Shown piece by piece: positions 47,779-58,822 of a stretch of 64,000 nucleotides of DNA. Source of the DNA: Phyto melanocephala (lineage: Eukaryota > Arthropoda > Insecta > Diptera > Rhinophoridae). Both the position numbers and the translations under genes were made by a program. Location of the stretch: assembly GCA_941918925.1 (NCBI GenBank), contig OW799233.1, positions 173,642,235 to 173,706,234 on the forward strand. Direction: 5' to 3'. Positions within the stretch are counted from its first letter, which is position 1, and the number at the start of each line of letters is the position of its first letter. Below the pieces are notes generated by a model, which saw only the letters and a list, made by a program, of their open reading frames with translations, ran no database searches and was not told the origin of the DNA.

Positions 47779-48203
47779 CATATATCGTCGTTCGTAACCC
47801 TGCAGATAACGCGACTAGTCCATACACGCATGTAAAATATACTCTGTAATAGACTAGGACTAATCCAAAGATCACTCAAATGTATGTAGAAAACATGATC
47901 GATTTAACATTACGATGTTCTAGGGCTGGACCATATAACCCATCGGAGTAGTCTTACAACTACTCTTTGTCACTACTCAATGGAGCACCTACACGACCAT
48001 TGACACTTGTCGTTTAACTACAATCTCTTGTTTAAAGATAATATGGTCCATGACTGCATAACATAGGACCATGTTGTAAGTAGTCCATATAGCTTAAATG
48101 GACCACGTAGTCCAATTATTATCTGTAGGGAAATTTTTGTGTTCTATATGTATAGGTTTTATATGCCAAATAGAACACAATAATTTACAAACGACGATAT
48201 GTA
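47779..48203. mobile_element. Foldback-like palindromic element
   Basis: Outer ends ATATCGTCGTTCGTAA and (complement of the right) ATATCGTCGTTTGTAA match at 15 of 16 positions. Nested inside, CCCTGCAGATAA (47798-47809) pairs with TTATCTGTAGGG (48119-48130). A third small palindrome, TTGTGTTCTAT/ATAGAACACAA, sits between inner and outer right ends. The interior repeats GGACCAT/ATGGTCC and AGTAGT words. There is no coding frame. It abuts the DINE copy to the left. Confidence 0.6.
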
Positions 48204-50150
48204 TGTAAGTATGTATGGATGTCTTTATGTACATACGAATAACCCCAGCAAATTAATTTTTTAAAACAATCACTCGTTTACTTCCAATTATTTTATTTAC
48301 AATTTAATTTAAAAAAAATTCTTATGAAATACAACAACACTATTTACTCTTACATTCCCGGAAAATTTAGCTTTTTTTTTGAATTAAAAAAAAAAAAACA
48401 ACGAATGCATTAAACCTCCAAAAACGTTGTAAAATCAACAGTTTAAATTTATGTTTTCTTTAAAAGGATGTGTAATTTAAGGAAAACAATTTATGCTTTT
48501 TAAAAGTTAAACTCAAAGAACTTGACTTGTGAAAACGTAGAAGTTAAATAAGAAAACAAATCACATAAGCACACGCTTTAATTTAAACTATTTTATCTGT
48601 GGTGACAATCAGTACAATTTTTCATGGCGTTAAATATGCCACTTCGATAAAAGTGTTGAAACATAAAACCATTTACAGACCACAATAAATTTAAGGAATG
48701 CTACTGTGGAGTTAAGTTTTTATATTTTTTTATTTATTTTTTTTTCTTGTTCATTAAAAGGGCAAAAAAAACCCCATCATAATTGTTTTAAAGTATTGAT
48801 GAACTGTTGACAAGTTTAGATGATAAACATGATGAGGACGATAATATTTGTGGCAAATATATACATAAATGAAAAAGAAAAAAATTGTGGCGCAAAAATA
48901 AACGCCTGCAAAATGTCCAAATTTGGTCATCTGACAGCAGCGGCAGCAGCATCGCCAGACACCACATAAAACATAAAAACTTTCAAATCAAACAAACAAG
49001 ATTTGACAAACTCTGACGCCTACGTGAAAATTTTTCTTAAAAAATCATCAGCAGTGTTTCAAAGGATGGATGACTGTTTTTTTGTTTCTTTTTTTGTTGC
49101 CTCTGTTTTTTTTTTTTTTTGTTGTGTTGGCCAAAGGACCACATGCCTTGTTGGCCTGGCTGTTTAGCTGGCTTAGTTGGTTGGTGGTGGCATCATTTGT
49201 ATGGATATCACATGTCATAAAATAATAAGCAATGCTGTGACATTTATCACAATCGATAAAACTACAAAAATCACACAAAAGATCATAACAAAGAATTTGC
49301 CAATTTTGTGGTTTCTGCTAAGCACACAAACTCTCTCTAACAGTCATACAAAAATAAAAATAAAATAAAAGAAGTGATCAAAAATATGCGCCAATAAAGA
49401 AGGAGCCTTAAGGGAACCAAGAAGTGCGTTTAAAGTTTATTTGCAGGAAAAAGTTTTAAATCTACTACTCGCATGAATGTATGTATGTCTGTCTGTTGGC
49501 GCAATTTGTGCGATCACATTTTATTTTGTTAAGGGATTCTTTTTGGTTGTAGCAATATGTTGTGTGTTCTTGTTGTTACTCTGCGACTTTTTTTTTTCGT
49601 CTGCAACATGTTATGCATAAATTTTTGCTTTGTATGTACAGATGTGTGTGTGCGTTTTTTTTATAATAATATTTTGACAATGTTTGTTCAACAACATGTA
49701 GCCAGCCACAAAAGACCATCATCATCATCATGGTCATCGTCATTGTGTTTTAATAATTTTTCCAATATTAAATAGTTTTAAATTTATCATTTGATATTTG
49801 ACCATTGTTTTTTTTGTTGTTTCTGGTGCCTTTCAGAACACACAACACAAAATTATGCTAAATAGCTGCTGTATGTTAAAGTCATATTTTTATGAAAAAA
49901 ATAATAAAAACTTTCAAAAACAAAACAATATTTATATGCATTTTTGAAAAACCATGTTTTGAGTTTGTACCGTTGAAAAGGTTCATGTTGGGGGTCCACC
50001 ACGCTTTTCGAAATTGACAAAACAAACCAGCAACAAAATTATTACACTGTTTTAAGCGGCGGCTTCTGCGACACACTATATGTAAGCTGCAGCATATTGT
50101 TTAAAATATGCCACACAACACTACAAACGCATAATTTATTTCAAACTTAC
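48204..50150. other. Non-coding DNA
   Basis: There is no recognisable gene. There are poly-T tracts, a CAG/CAGCGG trinucleotide stretch near 48938-48953 and ATC repeats near 49720. Probably intronic or upstream DNA of the minus-strand GATA gene. Confidence 0.5.
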
Positions 50151-50217
50151 GATTGTTCAAGGGGACGCAGAGGAGGCGGACAACATACACCTTGTCGTTG
50201 TGATCCTCTATGTAAGA
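50151..50217 (-). CDS. Candidate 67-bp exon, possibly an upstream exon of the GATA gene
   Basis: On the minus strand a strong acceptor (TTTTATTTACAG) precedes 67 bases of distinctly higher GC content, followed by a strong donor C/GTAAGT. Two frames are open: one reads SYIEDHNDKVYVVRLLCVPL, the other QRQGVCCPPPLRPLEQ. Sixty-seven bases leave one base of a split codon in the first frame, which would join in phase with the exon beginning at 22545. It could equally be a 5' untranslated exon or belong to another transcript. It has no start codon and no recognised motif. Confidence 0.4.
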
Positions 50218-51639
50218 CTGTAAATAAAATCCTGTTTACATTTGCTGTTTGCAGCATCACATCATAAATGCAAACGTGAGGCATGCATGTTTATAGTTTT
50301 TTTTTGTTTTAAATGTATTTTTGTTGTTGTTGGTTTTTGTTCCTGTAAGAACTTCTTTTAAATCCAATTGCCATTGGTTGTTGGGAAGCTTGCATGTGTG
50401 CCTCAACAGCAGCATAGACATTCAGTCTGCCACACACTAGTTGCAATTGACTACTGTTGTTGCCCTGGTTAAGGAACTCACTCCTATTCCAAGGCAATAA
50501 AATGGGGGAAAATACAGAAAGAAAAAATAAAAAATTAAACTTAACTCAAGTAATTTTTGTTTGTGGTTGCAAGTTGGTCTTGGATGATGTTGCTTGCTAC
50601 AGCTTACTGCTGTCTTCTTAGAAACTTTTGACTTGTTGTTTCTTACTTTTTTTTTTTTTTTTTGGTTGATGTTGTCTTCTTAGGAATTCAATAACTAGTT
50701 AAATTTCGTAGAAATAGTTAAACCAAAAAGCAAAAATAAAACGCGATAGGAATATTCAGCAAAAAAAAGGAACAACAAGAGCATGTTGGTTGCCGTTTCT
50801 TATGCCTTAGCAGTTGATAACATCAATTTACAAATACAACGTTTAATTTGAAGGTTTTTATTTTGTTGTTGTTTTTTTTAAATATATTTCAGAACAACAA
50901 AAAGAATCCTAATTTATATTAAATTGTGTTTAAATGTTAGTATGTTTGCTGGGTTGTCTTGTCAAACACACATCATATTTTTAATGCTCCATGCGGAAAA
51001 GCTACCGACTGACTGACCAACAAAAAACAACCAACAAAAACTACTATTAATCATCACAATATTAAAAAGCTGTCATAAAAATGCTTGATTGTCAAAGATC
51101 TTTTGAAATACGTTTGTTTTTTGCATTAAATTTTTGTCGCAATTTCTGCGACACTACCTCTAGGGAAATGGAGGCACATATCTGAAACTAAATGCTGTGG
51201 CCTGGTCAATGTGTAGCTAAAAGCGTTACAGTTTATTTTAAAGCAGTTTCATAAATGATTCATTTTTTTTAAATAAAAAATGTAATTGTAGAGAAATTTA
51301 AAAATTGCTTGAAAATTGTTGTCTTTGTTTAACAGTCAGTGCTTTATGCGTTGAGCTAACGTATTTTTAATTAAAACAGGGGCTAAAACATTTATTAAGC
51401 CATTTGTTTCATTAAATTTCAATACAATTTGCTCTAACTTGTGTTGTAATTTTCAATTAACTCTAGAGTACGAACCATGTTTTACATCCGTTGCTGCTAA
51501 TGATCGTCGATTAGACGACGACTTTTTCTTTAAGTATTTTTATAAATTAAAATAATTTTTTTCACAAAATCGATTTAATTGGACTTTGTAATCCCTTATA
51601 AAAGATGGTCCAAAAGAAACCACCCTATTGGAAGATGCT
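50218..51639. other. Non-coding DNA
   Basis: There is no recognised gene. A 62-codon minus-strand frame at 50309-50497 is relatively GC-rich and close to the candidate exon, and could be transcribed leader sequence, but has no domain. Confidence 0.45.
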
Positions 51640-52430
51640 CTTATTTTTGCAAATGGCGGCCAATGTCAATTCTGTATTGACATTTGTGAACTAGATAGAT
51701 GTAGAATACAAGTGGATAAGCCAAGGAGCGATGCACTCCCCAAGAACGCGGAATAATTGTCTCGAGGCCGCAGTGGACGATTTTTTTACCAAAATCATAA
51801 TGAGAGATGAGGCTGATTTCCACCTCAGCGGATACGTGAACAAGCAAACCTATCGCTTCTGGGGCACCGAAAATCCACGAGTAATATACGAGAAGCCATT
51901 ACACCCTCTCAAAGTGACTGCATGGTGCGCTGTTCACGCTGGAGGAGTCATAGGCCCATTTTTTTCGATGACGCCGCTGGTCAAACGACAACAGTGGACG
52001 GTGCGCGCTATAGGGCCATGTTAGCCAAGTTCTTTTTTTGTCGCAATTTAACAATTTAGAACTGGAGGGCATGTGGTTCCAACAGGGTGGAGCAACGGCA
52101 CACACTGCGCGAGCCACAACCGATATTCTGTAGGCGGCGTTCCCAAGTCACCTCATCTCTCGTTTTGTCAATTTACATTGGCCCGTAAATCGCCCGATTC
52201 AACCGTTCCAGAATTTTTTGTGGGTTTTTTTTTAAGTCCCGTGTTTACGTGAACAAGCCTGAGACCCTGAAAGCCCGCAAGGACAACATTCGACACGAGA
52301 GCGAAAATCTGTAGCCCGAAGTTCTTGCCGAAGTGATGAAAAATGCCATAAAACTAGCCCGTATAGCAATCAATTGTGACGGCCCCCATTTTGCCGATAT
52401 CATCTTCTCGACTTGACCAATAAAATCCTA
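51640..52430 (+). pseudogene. Decayed Tc1/mariner-superfamily transposase, C-terminal two thirds
   Basis: An open frame at 51731-52024 reads DEADFHLSGYVNKQTYRFWG, then ENPRVIYEKPLHPLKVTAWC and GGVIGPFF: the first catalytic Asp block and following strands. After a frameshift, 52060-52140 gives GMWFQQGGATAHTARATTDI, where the second catalytic Asp of QQDGATCH has become Gly. The third block (P..FLW near 52210) is degraded. The C-terminus (YVNKPETL, NIRHESENL, PEVLAEVMKNA, INCDG..FADIIFST) is still readable to 52417. The N-terminal domain is missing or unrecognisable. The polypeptide cannot be active. Confidence 0.82.
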
Positions 52431-52639
52431 AAGGTTCAAATAAACATAATCAAAAAACAGAATGAACTGTTCATAGCCATAGCAACTCAGCAAGTAACGC
52501 TATACATGCAATCGACGCATGCAATGGGAAGAAATAAAAGTAATAAGAAAGATGTGCTTGACGAATCGACAAACGCTTGTACTCCAGGGATTATAAATAT
52601 TTTTTTTAACCCAAAATTTAAGTGTTTTTCATTTTAACC

Positions 52640-53070
52640 TTAAATTCGAGTTTAACTTATCGGGATTTTCGAGAGTTAAAGTGACATATACGACCTTTTT
52701 TGAAATAGATTTTAAAGAGACTAACCTAAACAAATGGTTTTTAGATGGCAAAATTATCAGTCCATATATTTTGTATGAAGCAAATCGAATTAACGAGGCG
52801 CTAGGGCTTCGTAATTAAAAAATTCGTTAATGGCTGAGAGTTCAGTAGTGAAGTTGGCTGCAGAATAATTGTATTGCTTTTATAATTGCAAAGCCATTCA
52901 AGCTATTCGGAGGTCAATTTAGCTATTCGATCTTCATTTGTATTTCTATTTAATGGGTCTATTTAAATAAAATAGGTAGACGTTACTGTTAATGTTACAA
53001 CGTTGATACGGTTTTGTTTAAGATTGTCACTTTAACGTTAGCGGTAACCGGAATTTAACAAAACGTTTGT
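52640..53070. mobile_element. Possible MITE with GTTAAAGTGACA inverted repeats
   Basis: GTTAAAGTGACA near 52675 is mirrored by TGTCACTTTAAC near 53025. Outside both lie weaker matching GTTTAAC../GTTAAA..CCGG segments. Words of the form CTCGAGTTTAACT occur at 52648 (TTCGAG), 55725 and 61145, suggesting a dispersed family. The interior has no reading frame. Boundaries and target duplication are uncertain. Confidence 0.35.
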
Positions 53071-55844
53071 CGCTCTTATTTCGATTAGTCTACCAGTGTA
53101 AATAAATGTAAAAAGTGAAGAAAAAAAAACAAACAAAAAATATTTTAATTTTTTTTTTAATTTCTAAAGAAAAGCAAATGAATATATTTGGAACGAAATA
53201 TGTATGAATTTTAAACAAAATTGTTGTTTTTTTTAATTTTTTTTACTGCTAAAAATTTTTCTTAGAAAATTTTTACAATTTTTCCGGCAAATTAAAATCT
53301 AGCAAAAAAGATTATTCAATAAAATTAAATTACCATTTCAAACAGTTTTATTTAAAAACAAAAGCCAAACATTTGTAATTAGAATTCAAAAACAGTACAA
53401 TTAAATAGAAACGCAATGACTTTTTTCATACACAAAATAACATTTAATTTGAAAAACAAAACAAAAAGCTTTTGCACACACACACAGTTTGGCGGTAAAA
53501 CTTAAAAAGATGACCAGACACCTTTCGGTATAATAAAGTTTATTTTTTTTGCTGTTGTTGTTTTATTATATTGCCAAGCTAAGCAATTCCCAAACGTATA
53601 GAGCATACAGTTGTTTAAAATTTTTTTTGTTGTATTTTTGCATGGAATGCAAAATAGTTGTGAATGGATCATCATCAACAATGAGAAGAAAAAAATAAAA
53701 TAATAAGAAGGAATAAAACGAAATATCACGTACTTCAAACTTTAAGCTACAATTGCAAATTGTATTGTTGTTTAGGCAAATGAAGAGAAAACTACGGAGG
53801 AGGGAGAGAGACATGCAGCCACTTTGTGAATTTGTGTTCTTTTTAAGTTTAAACCTTTTAAAGTTGTTTCAAGTCTTTTAATTACATTAAATGTCAAACA
53901 ACATAAAATCACGTGTTTGTCGCAATAAAAACAACAACAACAAACGTTAACATACAGAATATCTCAACAAATTAACAACAAACAACCAGCCGAACGGCCA
54001 GTCAACCAGTCTTAATAAAGGCCCGATGTGTCAGTCAGTTTATTCTTTTAAAGCCGCTTTTCAAAGCCAGTTTATACAGAAATCTAAACATTATGTGTTT
54101 TCTTTTGATTTTTTTTTTGTTTTCTAAACGTTGTTAGAGCTTTTTTGAAATTGAAATAATTATGTCATTTAATTACGCAGACAGCTTAACACAACTGCAA
54201 CCACAAAGCAGCAAATCAAAAAGTCTATGGCAGTAAAGCTGTCAACGCTGATCGTGGTGATCGTTTATACTATAACGTAGACCATGATGATGTTGGACAT
54301 ACTGTCAGACGGACGGATAGTCGTTTGTATAGAGAAAACGGCAACATATGGAATTATTGTATCCGCACAACTACAACTTATTGCCCCCAACAGCACATAT
54401 TTAACTTTAGTTTTATTTAGTTTTTTTTGCTCGTTTAGTTGTTGTTTGATTATATTAACTGTGCATGTATATAAATGTATGGAATATGGTCAAATGTGGT
54501 ATTCACATTACAGTAGTGTTGTTGCCTATAAACTTGCAACTAGCAAACTTTTAACTTAAGAACAAAAAGCCGCCACTTATGTGTGTATTATTTGTGTAGA
54601 TCTACAGAGAGTGAAAATCATACACTCGTACTTATGTATGTTTTAACTAATTAAAATATCGCACTCACACTTGAATGCGATAGAATACATTGCAAGCGAG
54701 CAGGCGATTGTTCATACTTCATATGTAAAACTATCCACAATATGGGGGGGATTTTTGTCATACTCAAAAGCATTTAACGTAGAGCAGCATCATCATAATC
54801 ATGCACAGATCACAACATCTGACGGCACAAGCCAGTCAAGCTTGCAACCATCCATAACTGAACATGAATTAAAACAATTTTGTTTTTTTTTTTTTTGCCA
54901 AAGAAATTATGAAATAAAGTAGCAGCAAAAAATATGCTATAAAATAAAAAGATTGTATGAATGACCGCTTCTTTATAAAATAAATGAATATTTACGAGTT
55001 TATGTTGTATGAGTTATTTTTATTTTTTTTTTTTGCTTCAAGAAAGGCCTGGTATTGTTGGCATATTTGTCAATTATAAGAGCAACTAACAAACACAGAA
55101 AAAAGACAAGCCCACTTTACAAATTAAGTGTTTTTTTTTTATTTTATTTTTTTTTTTGTAACTCAGTTTCATTTTCCTAAATTGAATGTAGTAAGTAGCA
55201 TTAACTGCAATGACAACAAAACACTGTAAAGCATTGAAACTAACATCGTATGATTTTTGCATTAATATTTATTTCAGCAACAACAACAACATACGAACAA
55301 ACTTGTGACGTTGTTTTAGTTGTTGTCGTTATTATTGTAGTTTTTCCAAGAATTTGGGTCATAATTAATGTTGCATGATTTCAAGACATTTTAATCAAAC
55401 CAAGAACTGCAAAAAAAAAAACAAAAGCCACAACAACTGGGAATTTGCAAGAAAAAATTAACATCAACAGAAAAAGAAAAAATTAAAAGTTATTTTTATA
55501 CAAAGTGTTAAAACAATGAATTCTTTATGATAATGAAATGATTAATTAATATATTAATACACATAATGAAAACGAAACCGATCAAAGTGAGTAAAGCGCC
55601 TTAAATGCATTGCTGAGACACACAAAAGGGCTTTTTTCATCTCCTTTAATTGTATGTAGAATATTAATTAACCTTAATAGAAATTTAATAATTTATAAGC
55701 TTAAACTTAACTTTTAGTCTTAGACTCGAGTTTAACTAAACTCGGTTTTTAAGAGTTTAACAATTTTTTTTTACAAATCTCTAATAAACTGAGTGAGAGA
55801 AGTAGTAATGGTAAATATTTTAATGACTTTCATATGAGGGTGTA
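53071..55844. other. Non-coding AT-rich DNA
   Basis: No gene is recognisable. There are CAA and AAC trinucleotide runs near 53930 and 55278 and many poly-T tracts. Confidence 0.5.
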
Positions 55845-56070
55845 TAAGGGTGTATATATTTTAAAATCCTTATAGATAGAGGAATTAATTTAGCTTAGTC
55901 TGTCTGTCCGTGGGTTTGTTGAAATCAACTCTTTAAAGCCCCCACGTATACTTTAGACTCTTAGAGGGCCTTAATTTATCAGATATGCTTTCGAGGCTTT
56001 TGCTTTTGAAAATCAGTTATATAGGCACTTTACAAGCGGAGATATGAGCGAAACAACAGGATTGTTTCTG
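55845..56070 (+). repeat. Old, diverged DINE-1-like repeat
   Basis: GGGTGTATATA, AGTCTGTCTGTCCGTGGGTT, TTGAAATCAACTCTTTAAAG and GATATGAGC occur in the order and spacing of the 5' half of the 9.6-kb DINE repeat. The terminal stem and 3' half are not recognisable. Confidence 0.6.
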
Positions 56071-56449
56071 TTAATCTTGGTTCCACGGTTTAATTTCCGA
56101 CAAGATTCAATTAAAGGGTCAGATTATTAAAATTTTGGTCACGGTTGCCCTTACAAATTTCAGTTATGGTTCTGAAACTGTTACTTTTGAAAGGTTACAA
56201 AATTTCCAAATAAATTATTGAGTTACTTATAAGCAAGCTTTACCAAAAATGTATTTTCAAAAACTTGTTTGACTTTTTTCTAGCATGGTCACAAGTATAA
56301 ATGCTCTAACTCGTATATTTTGACGAGATTGGGTTTTCAGTGATTCTAATATATTTTACACACATAAACCTTGACACAAAACTTAAAGCAATAGTGGCAA
56401 AAATAACAGTTTTACAAGCAATTTTACAAAAGAAGTTACATTATGATAA

Positions 56450-57750
56450 TAAAGAATGAGATCAGTGAAACCTTAACACACATTTTTAATTCCACCTTTC
56501 TTCATGCACAAAAAAGTAACTGTTTATGATCAAGTTTTCATTTAAAAACTTGTCAAATTATGTGTACAAAATAGTAGCATAATCGGATTATTAGTTTGTT
56601 TGAAAATGGATTCCGAAGAAAAAGTGCGTGAAAAAATAATAACAATTTTTTTAAAAAATCCCAGTTGTACTTACAAATCTATTGCAAATGAGATAAAGGT
56701 GTCACGACAAACAGTTTCGCGTGTGATAAAAGTGTATAACGAACGTCGTAGTATTAAAAGGAAAGCTGGAAGTGGAGCTAAAAAAGGTATAACTGACCCA
56801 CAGTTAGCTTCAAAGATTGCTAGTCTTCCAAACCAAAATCCCAACCTCTCAAACCGTAAAGCCGCCTTAAAAGCAAACTGTTCCGATTTTTTTGTAAGGA
56901 AGGTTAAAAGATATGAAGGCCTTAAGTCCTACAAGGTTCAGAAAGTGCCAGACAGAAATTCGAAGAAATACTTGGATGCAAAAAGTCGTGCCAAAGAACT
57001 ACTTAGAAATTTTATCAACAAATATGAGTGTTGTATTATGGATGATGAGACTTACGTTCTTGCCGACTTTTCTCAGCTCCCAGGGCGAAGTTATTATGTG
57101 GCCGATGGAAGAGGTAATGTCAATGACCAATTTAAGTTCCAAAAAAAGACAAAGTTTCCAAAGAAGTACTTAGTTTGGCAAGCTATAAGCACGTGCGGAG
57201 AAAGAAGCAGTAAATTTATTACTACTGGGACTATCAACACTGATATTAACATCAAAGAGTGCTTGCAGAAGAGGTTGCTTCCATTCATACGAAAACACAA
57301 TAAGTCAACATATTTTTGGCCCGACCTAGCGTCGTGTCATTATAGTAAATCTGCAACAGAATGGTATGAAACAAATAATATAGTGGTTGTGCCAAAAGAA
57401 GCAAATCCACCTAATTGTCCAGAACTAAGGCCCATCGAACGTTACTGGGCTTTAGTCAAAAGAGTGCTGAAGGATACAAAACAAGTTGCTAATACTACTA
57501 AAATTTTTTCCCAGATATGGTCTTATTCCAGCAATAAAGTTGCTAAGGATACCATCAAAACCCTCATGGTCTCAATTCCGGAAAAGGTGAAACAGTTCAT
57601 CAAAAAAAGCTGAATTTTTACAAAAAGCATTAATATTTTAATTTACTGTTATTTTATTGTTAAACCTCGCTATTTTCATTAAAATTGATTAATTCGTTTC
57701 AAAGTTATTGCGTTTTATTCGTGTTAGGGTTTTATCGATCTCATTCTTTA
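56450..57750 (+). mobile_element. Apparently complete Tc1/mariner (DD37E-type) transposon
   Basis: The element spans 56452-57748 (1297 bp), flanked by TA at 56450-56451 and 57749-57750. The left end is AAGAATGAGATCAGTGAAAC and the complement of the right end is AAGAATGAGATCGATAAAAC; similarity continues through CTTAACACA versus CCTAACACG (about 28 bp). The size, the TA duplication and the single intronless gene fit a canonical Tc1/mariner element. It is the only element in the window that keeps both ends and an unbroken transposase. Confidence 0.88.
56606..57613 (+). CDS. Tc1/mariner-superfamily transposase, DD37E signature
   Basis: A single exon of 335 codons, starting at ATG 56606 (MDSEEKVREK) and ending TGA at 57611-57613. 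Residues 1-60 form a helix-turn-helix DNA-binding region (TYKSIANEIKVSRQTVSRVI), followed by a basic linker (RKAGSGAKKG). The catalytic triad is readable: D147 in MDDETYV, D240 in WPDLASCH, E278 in NCPELRPIERYW. Thirty-seven residues separate D240 and E278, giving DD37E as in the mosquito ITmD37E group rather than classic DD34E. The enzyme would cut and paste the flanking inverted repeats at TA sites in the nucleus. Length is normal (about 340 residues) and no stop or frameshift is present, so the copy may be recent. Whether it is expressed cannot be judged. Confidence 0.92.
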   Translation: MDSEEKVREKIITIFLKNPSCTYKSIANEIKVSRQTVSRVIKVYNERRSIKRKAGSGAKKGITDPQLASKIASLPNQNPNLSNRKAALKANCSDFFVRKVKRYEGLKSYKVQKVPDRNSKKYLDAKSRAKELLRNFINKYECCIMDDETYVLADFSQLPGRSYYVADGRGNVNDQFKFQKKTKFPKKYLVWQAISTCGERSSKFITTGTINTDINIKECLQKRLLPFIRKHNKSTYFWPDLASCHYSKSATEWYETNNIVVVPKEANPPNCPELRPIERYWALVKRVLKDTKQVANTTKIFSQIWSYSSNKVAKDTIKTLMVSIPEKVKQFIKKS

Positions 57751-57964
57751 CAGTTTATATTTCGTTACGAGTTAGGGCCTTCTAATTGCAATCATCAATA
57801 TACAACATAATATTTAAAAAGCAAATTTTTTTATCTACAATTATTAAAGGTAAAACACAAGTGTCGGTCATACTCTTCAGAACAAAGAAATAATAAAAAA
57901 GATTACAACAAAAAAATTTTATTAAAACTATTGTACAACAACAAAAGCCAGCGTCGCTGTTTCA
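57751..57964. other. Short spacer right of the Tc1 element
   Basis: AT-rich DNA between the Tc1 element and the DINE cluster; no feature seen. Confidence 0.5.
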
Positions 57965-58050
57965 TATTATGTATGTCTATACATTATTGCACAAACCCTA
58001 TAAAGGGTATATAAGATTCGGCATAAACAAATATTAAGCTCTTACTTGTT
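57965..58050 (+). repeat. 3' end of a DINE-1-like repeat, head-to-tail with the next copy
   Basis: AAAGGGTATATAAGATTCGG through AGCTCTTACTTGTT is the 3' terminus of the family (right arm of the terminal hairpin degraded). It is followed directly, with no spacer, by the TATACCC start of the next copy. Confidence 0.75.
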
Positions 58051-58706
58051 ATACCCTTCACACAGTGAAAAAGTTTGTCATTTCGTGTGAATTTCTACAA
58101 TTTTCATTTCCGACCCCATAAAGTACATATTTTCTAAAAGCTTATGAATAGGGGAGTCCATTAAGCTCTGTCAGTCTGTCCGCCTGTATGTTATAATCAA
58201 CTTTTTGAAGCCCCCCGACAATACCAGGATCTGGGTAAGGTATTAAAATATCAGAAATATTCGGGAGTAAATCAGTATTGAAAATCAGAAACATCGGTAC
58301 ATAAACAACTGAGATATGAGCAAATAACCAAGACCACCTCGTTTTTTTTCACAACAACATACAACACATACATACATACAAACGTGGTATACTGGGTAGA
58401 GTGAACGTGGCATCGAATTCCAGCTGAGCCAAAAAAATTAATTTTTATTTTATTTAATATATTATTTATATTTTATTATTTTTTTTTAATATTTTTTTTT
58501 AAATTTTTTTTTTGTTTATTTTTTTTTTTTTATTTATTTTTTTTATTTATTTTTTTTTATTATTTTTTTTATTTATTATTTTTTTTATTTTTTTTTTATT
58601 ATTTTTTTTATTTTTTTTTATTATTTTTTTTTATTTATTATTTTTTTTTATTTATTATTTTTTTTATTTATTATTTTTTTTTATTTATTTTTTTTTAACA
58701 TACATA
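58050..58706 (+). repeat. DINE-1-like repeat, subfamily 1, interrupted at its 3' end
   Basis: This copy starts TATACCCTTCACACAGTG and carries the family blocks, the tRNA-like motif (58407-58430) and a very long T-rich core (58440-58695). It breaks off in the ACATACATACGTA segment where the inverted non-LTR tail begins. The final 3' hairpin is therefore absent from this copy. Confidence 0.75.
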
Positions 58707-58707
58707 C

Positions 58708-58814
58708 GTAAACTTGTTAGGTTAGGTTAGGTTGAAAAGGAGGGGTATAAAAGCCCAAACCCATGACAGGTATGCACTTATGATCAGTTGGCATGTTGTG
58801 CGCTACGCAAACTT
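58708..58814 (-). mobile_element. 3' UTR and CCTAA tail of the 17-kb non-LTR family, minus orientation
   Basis: On the minus strand GCGCACAACATGCCAACTGA leads to TGGGTTTGGGCTTTTATACC, then CCTCCTTTTCAA and CCTAACCTAACCTAAC. This matches the 3' UTR of the element at 17640-17790 almost base for base. Only about 105 bp are present, so it is a severely 5'-truncated insertion inside the DINE cluster. Confidence 0.75.
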
Positions 58815-58822
58815 AATTTATA

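Noticed and set aside
58512..58730. A 72-codon Phe/Ile-rich plus-strand frame
   Set aside because: It is the low-complexity T-rich core of the DINE copy; no membrane protein is implied.
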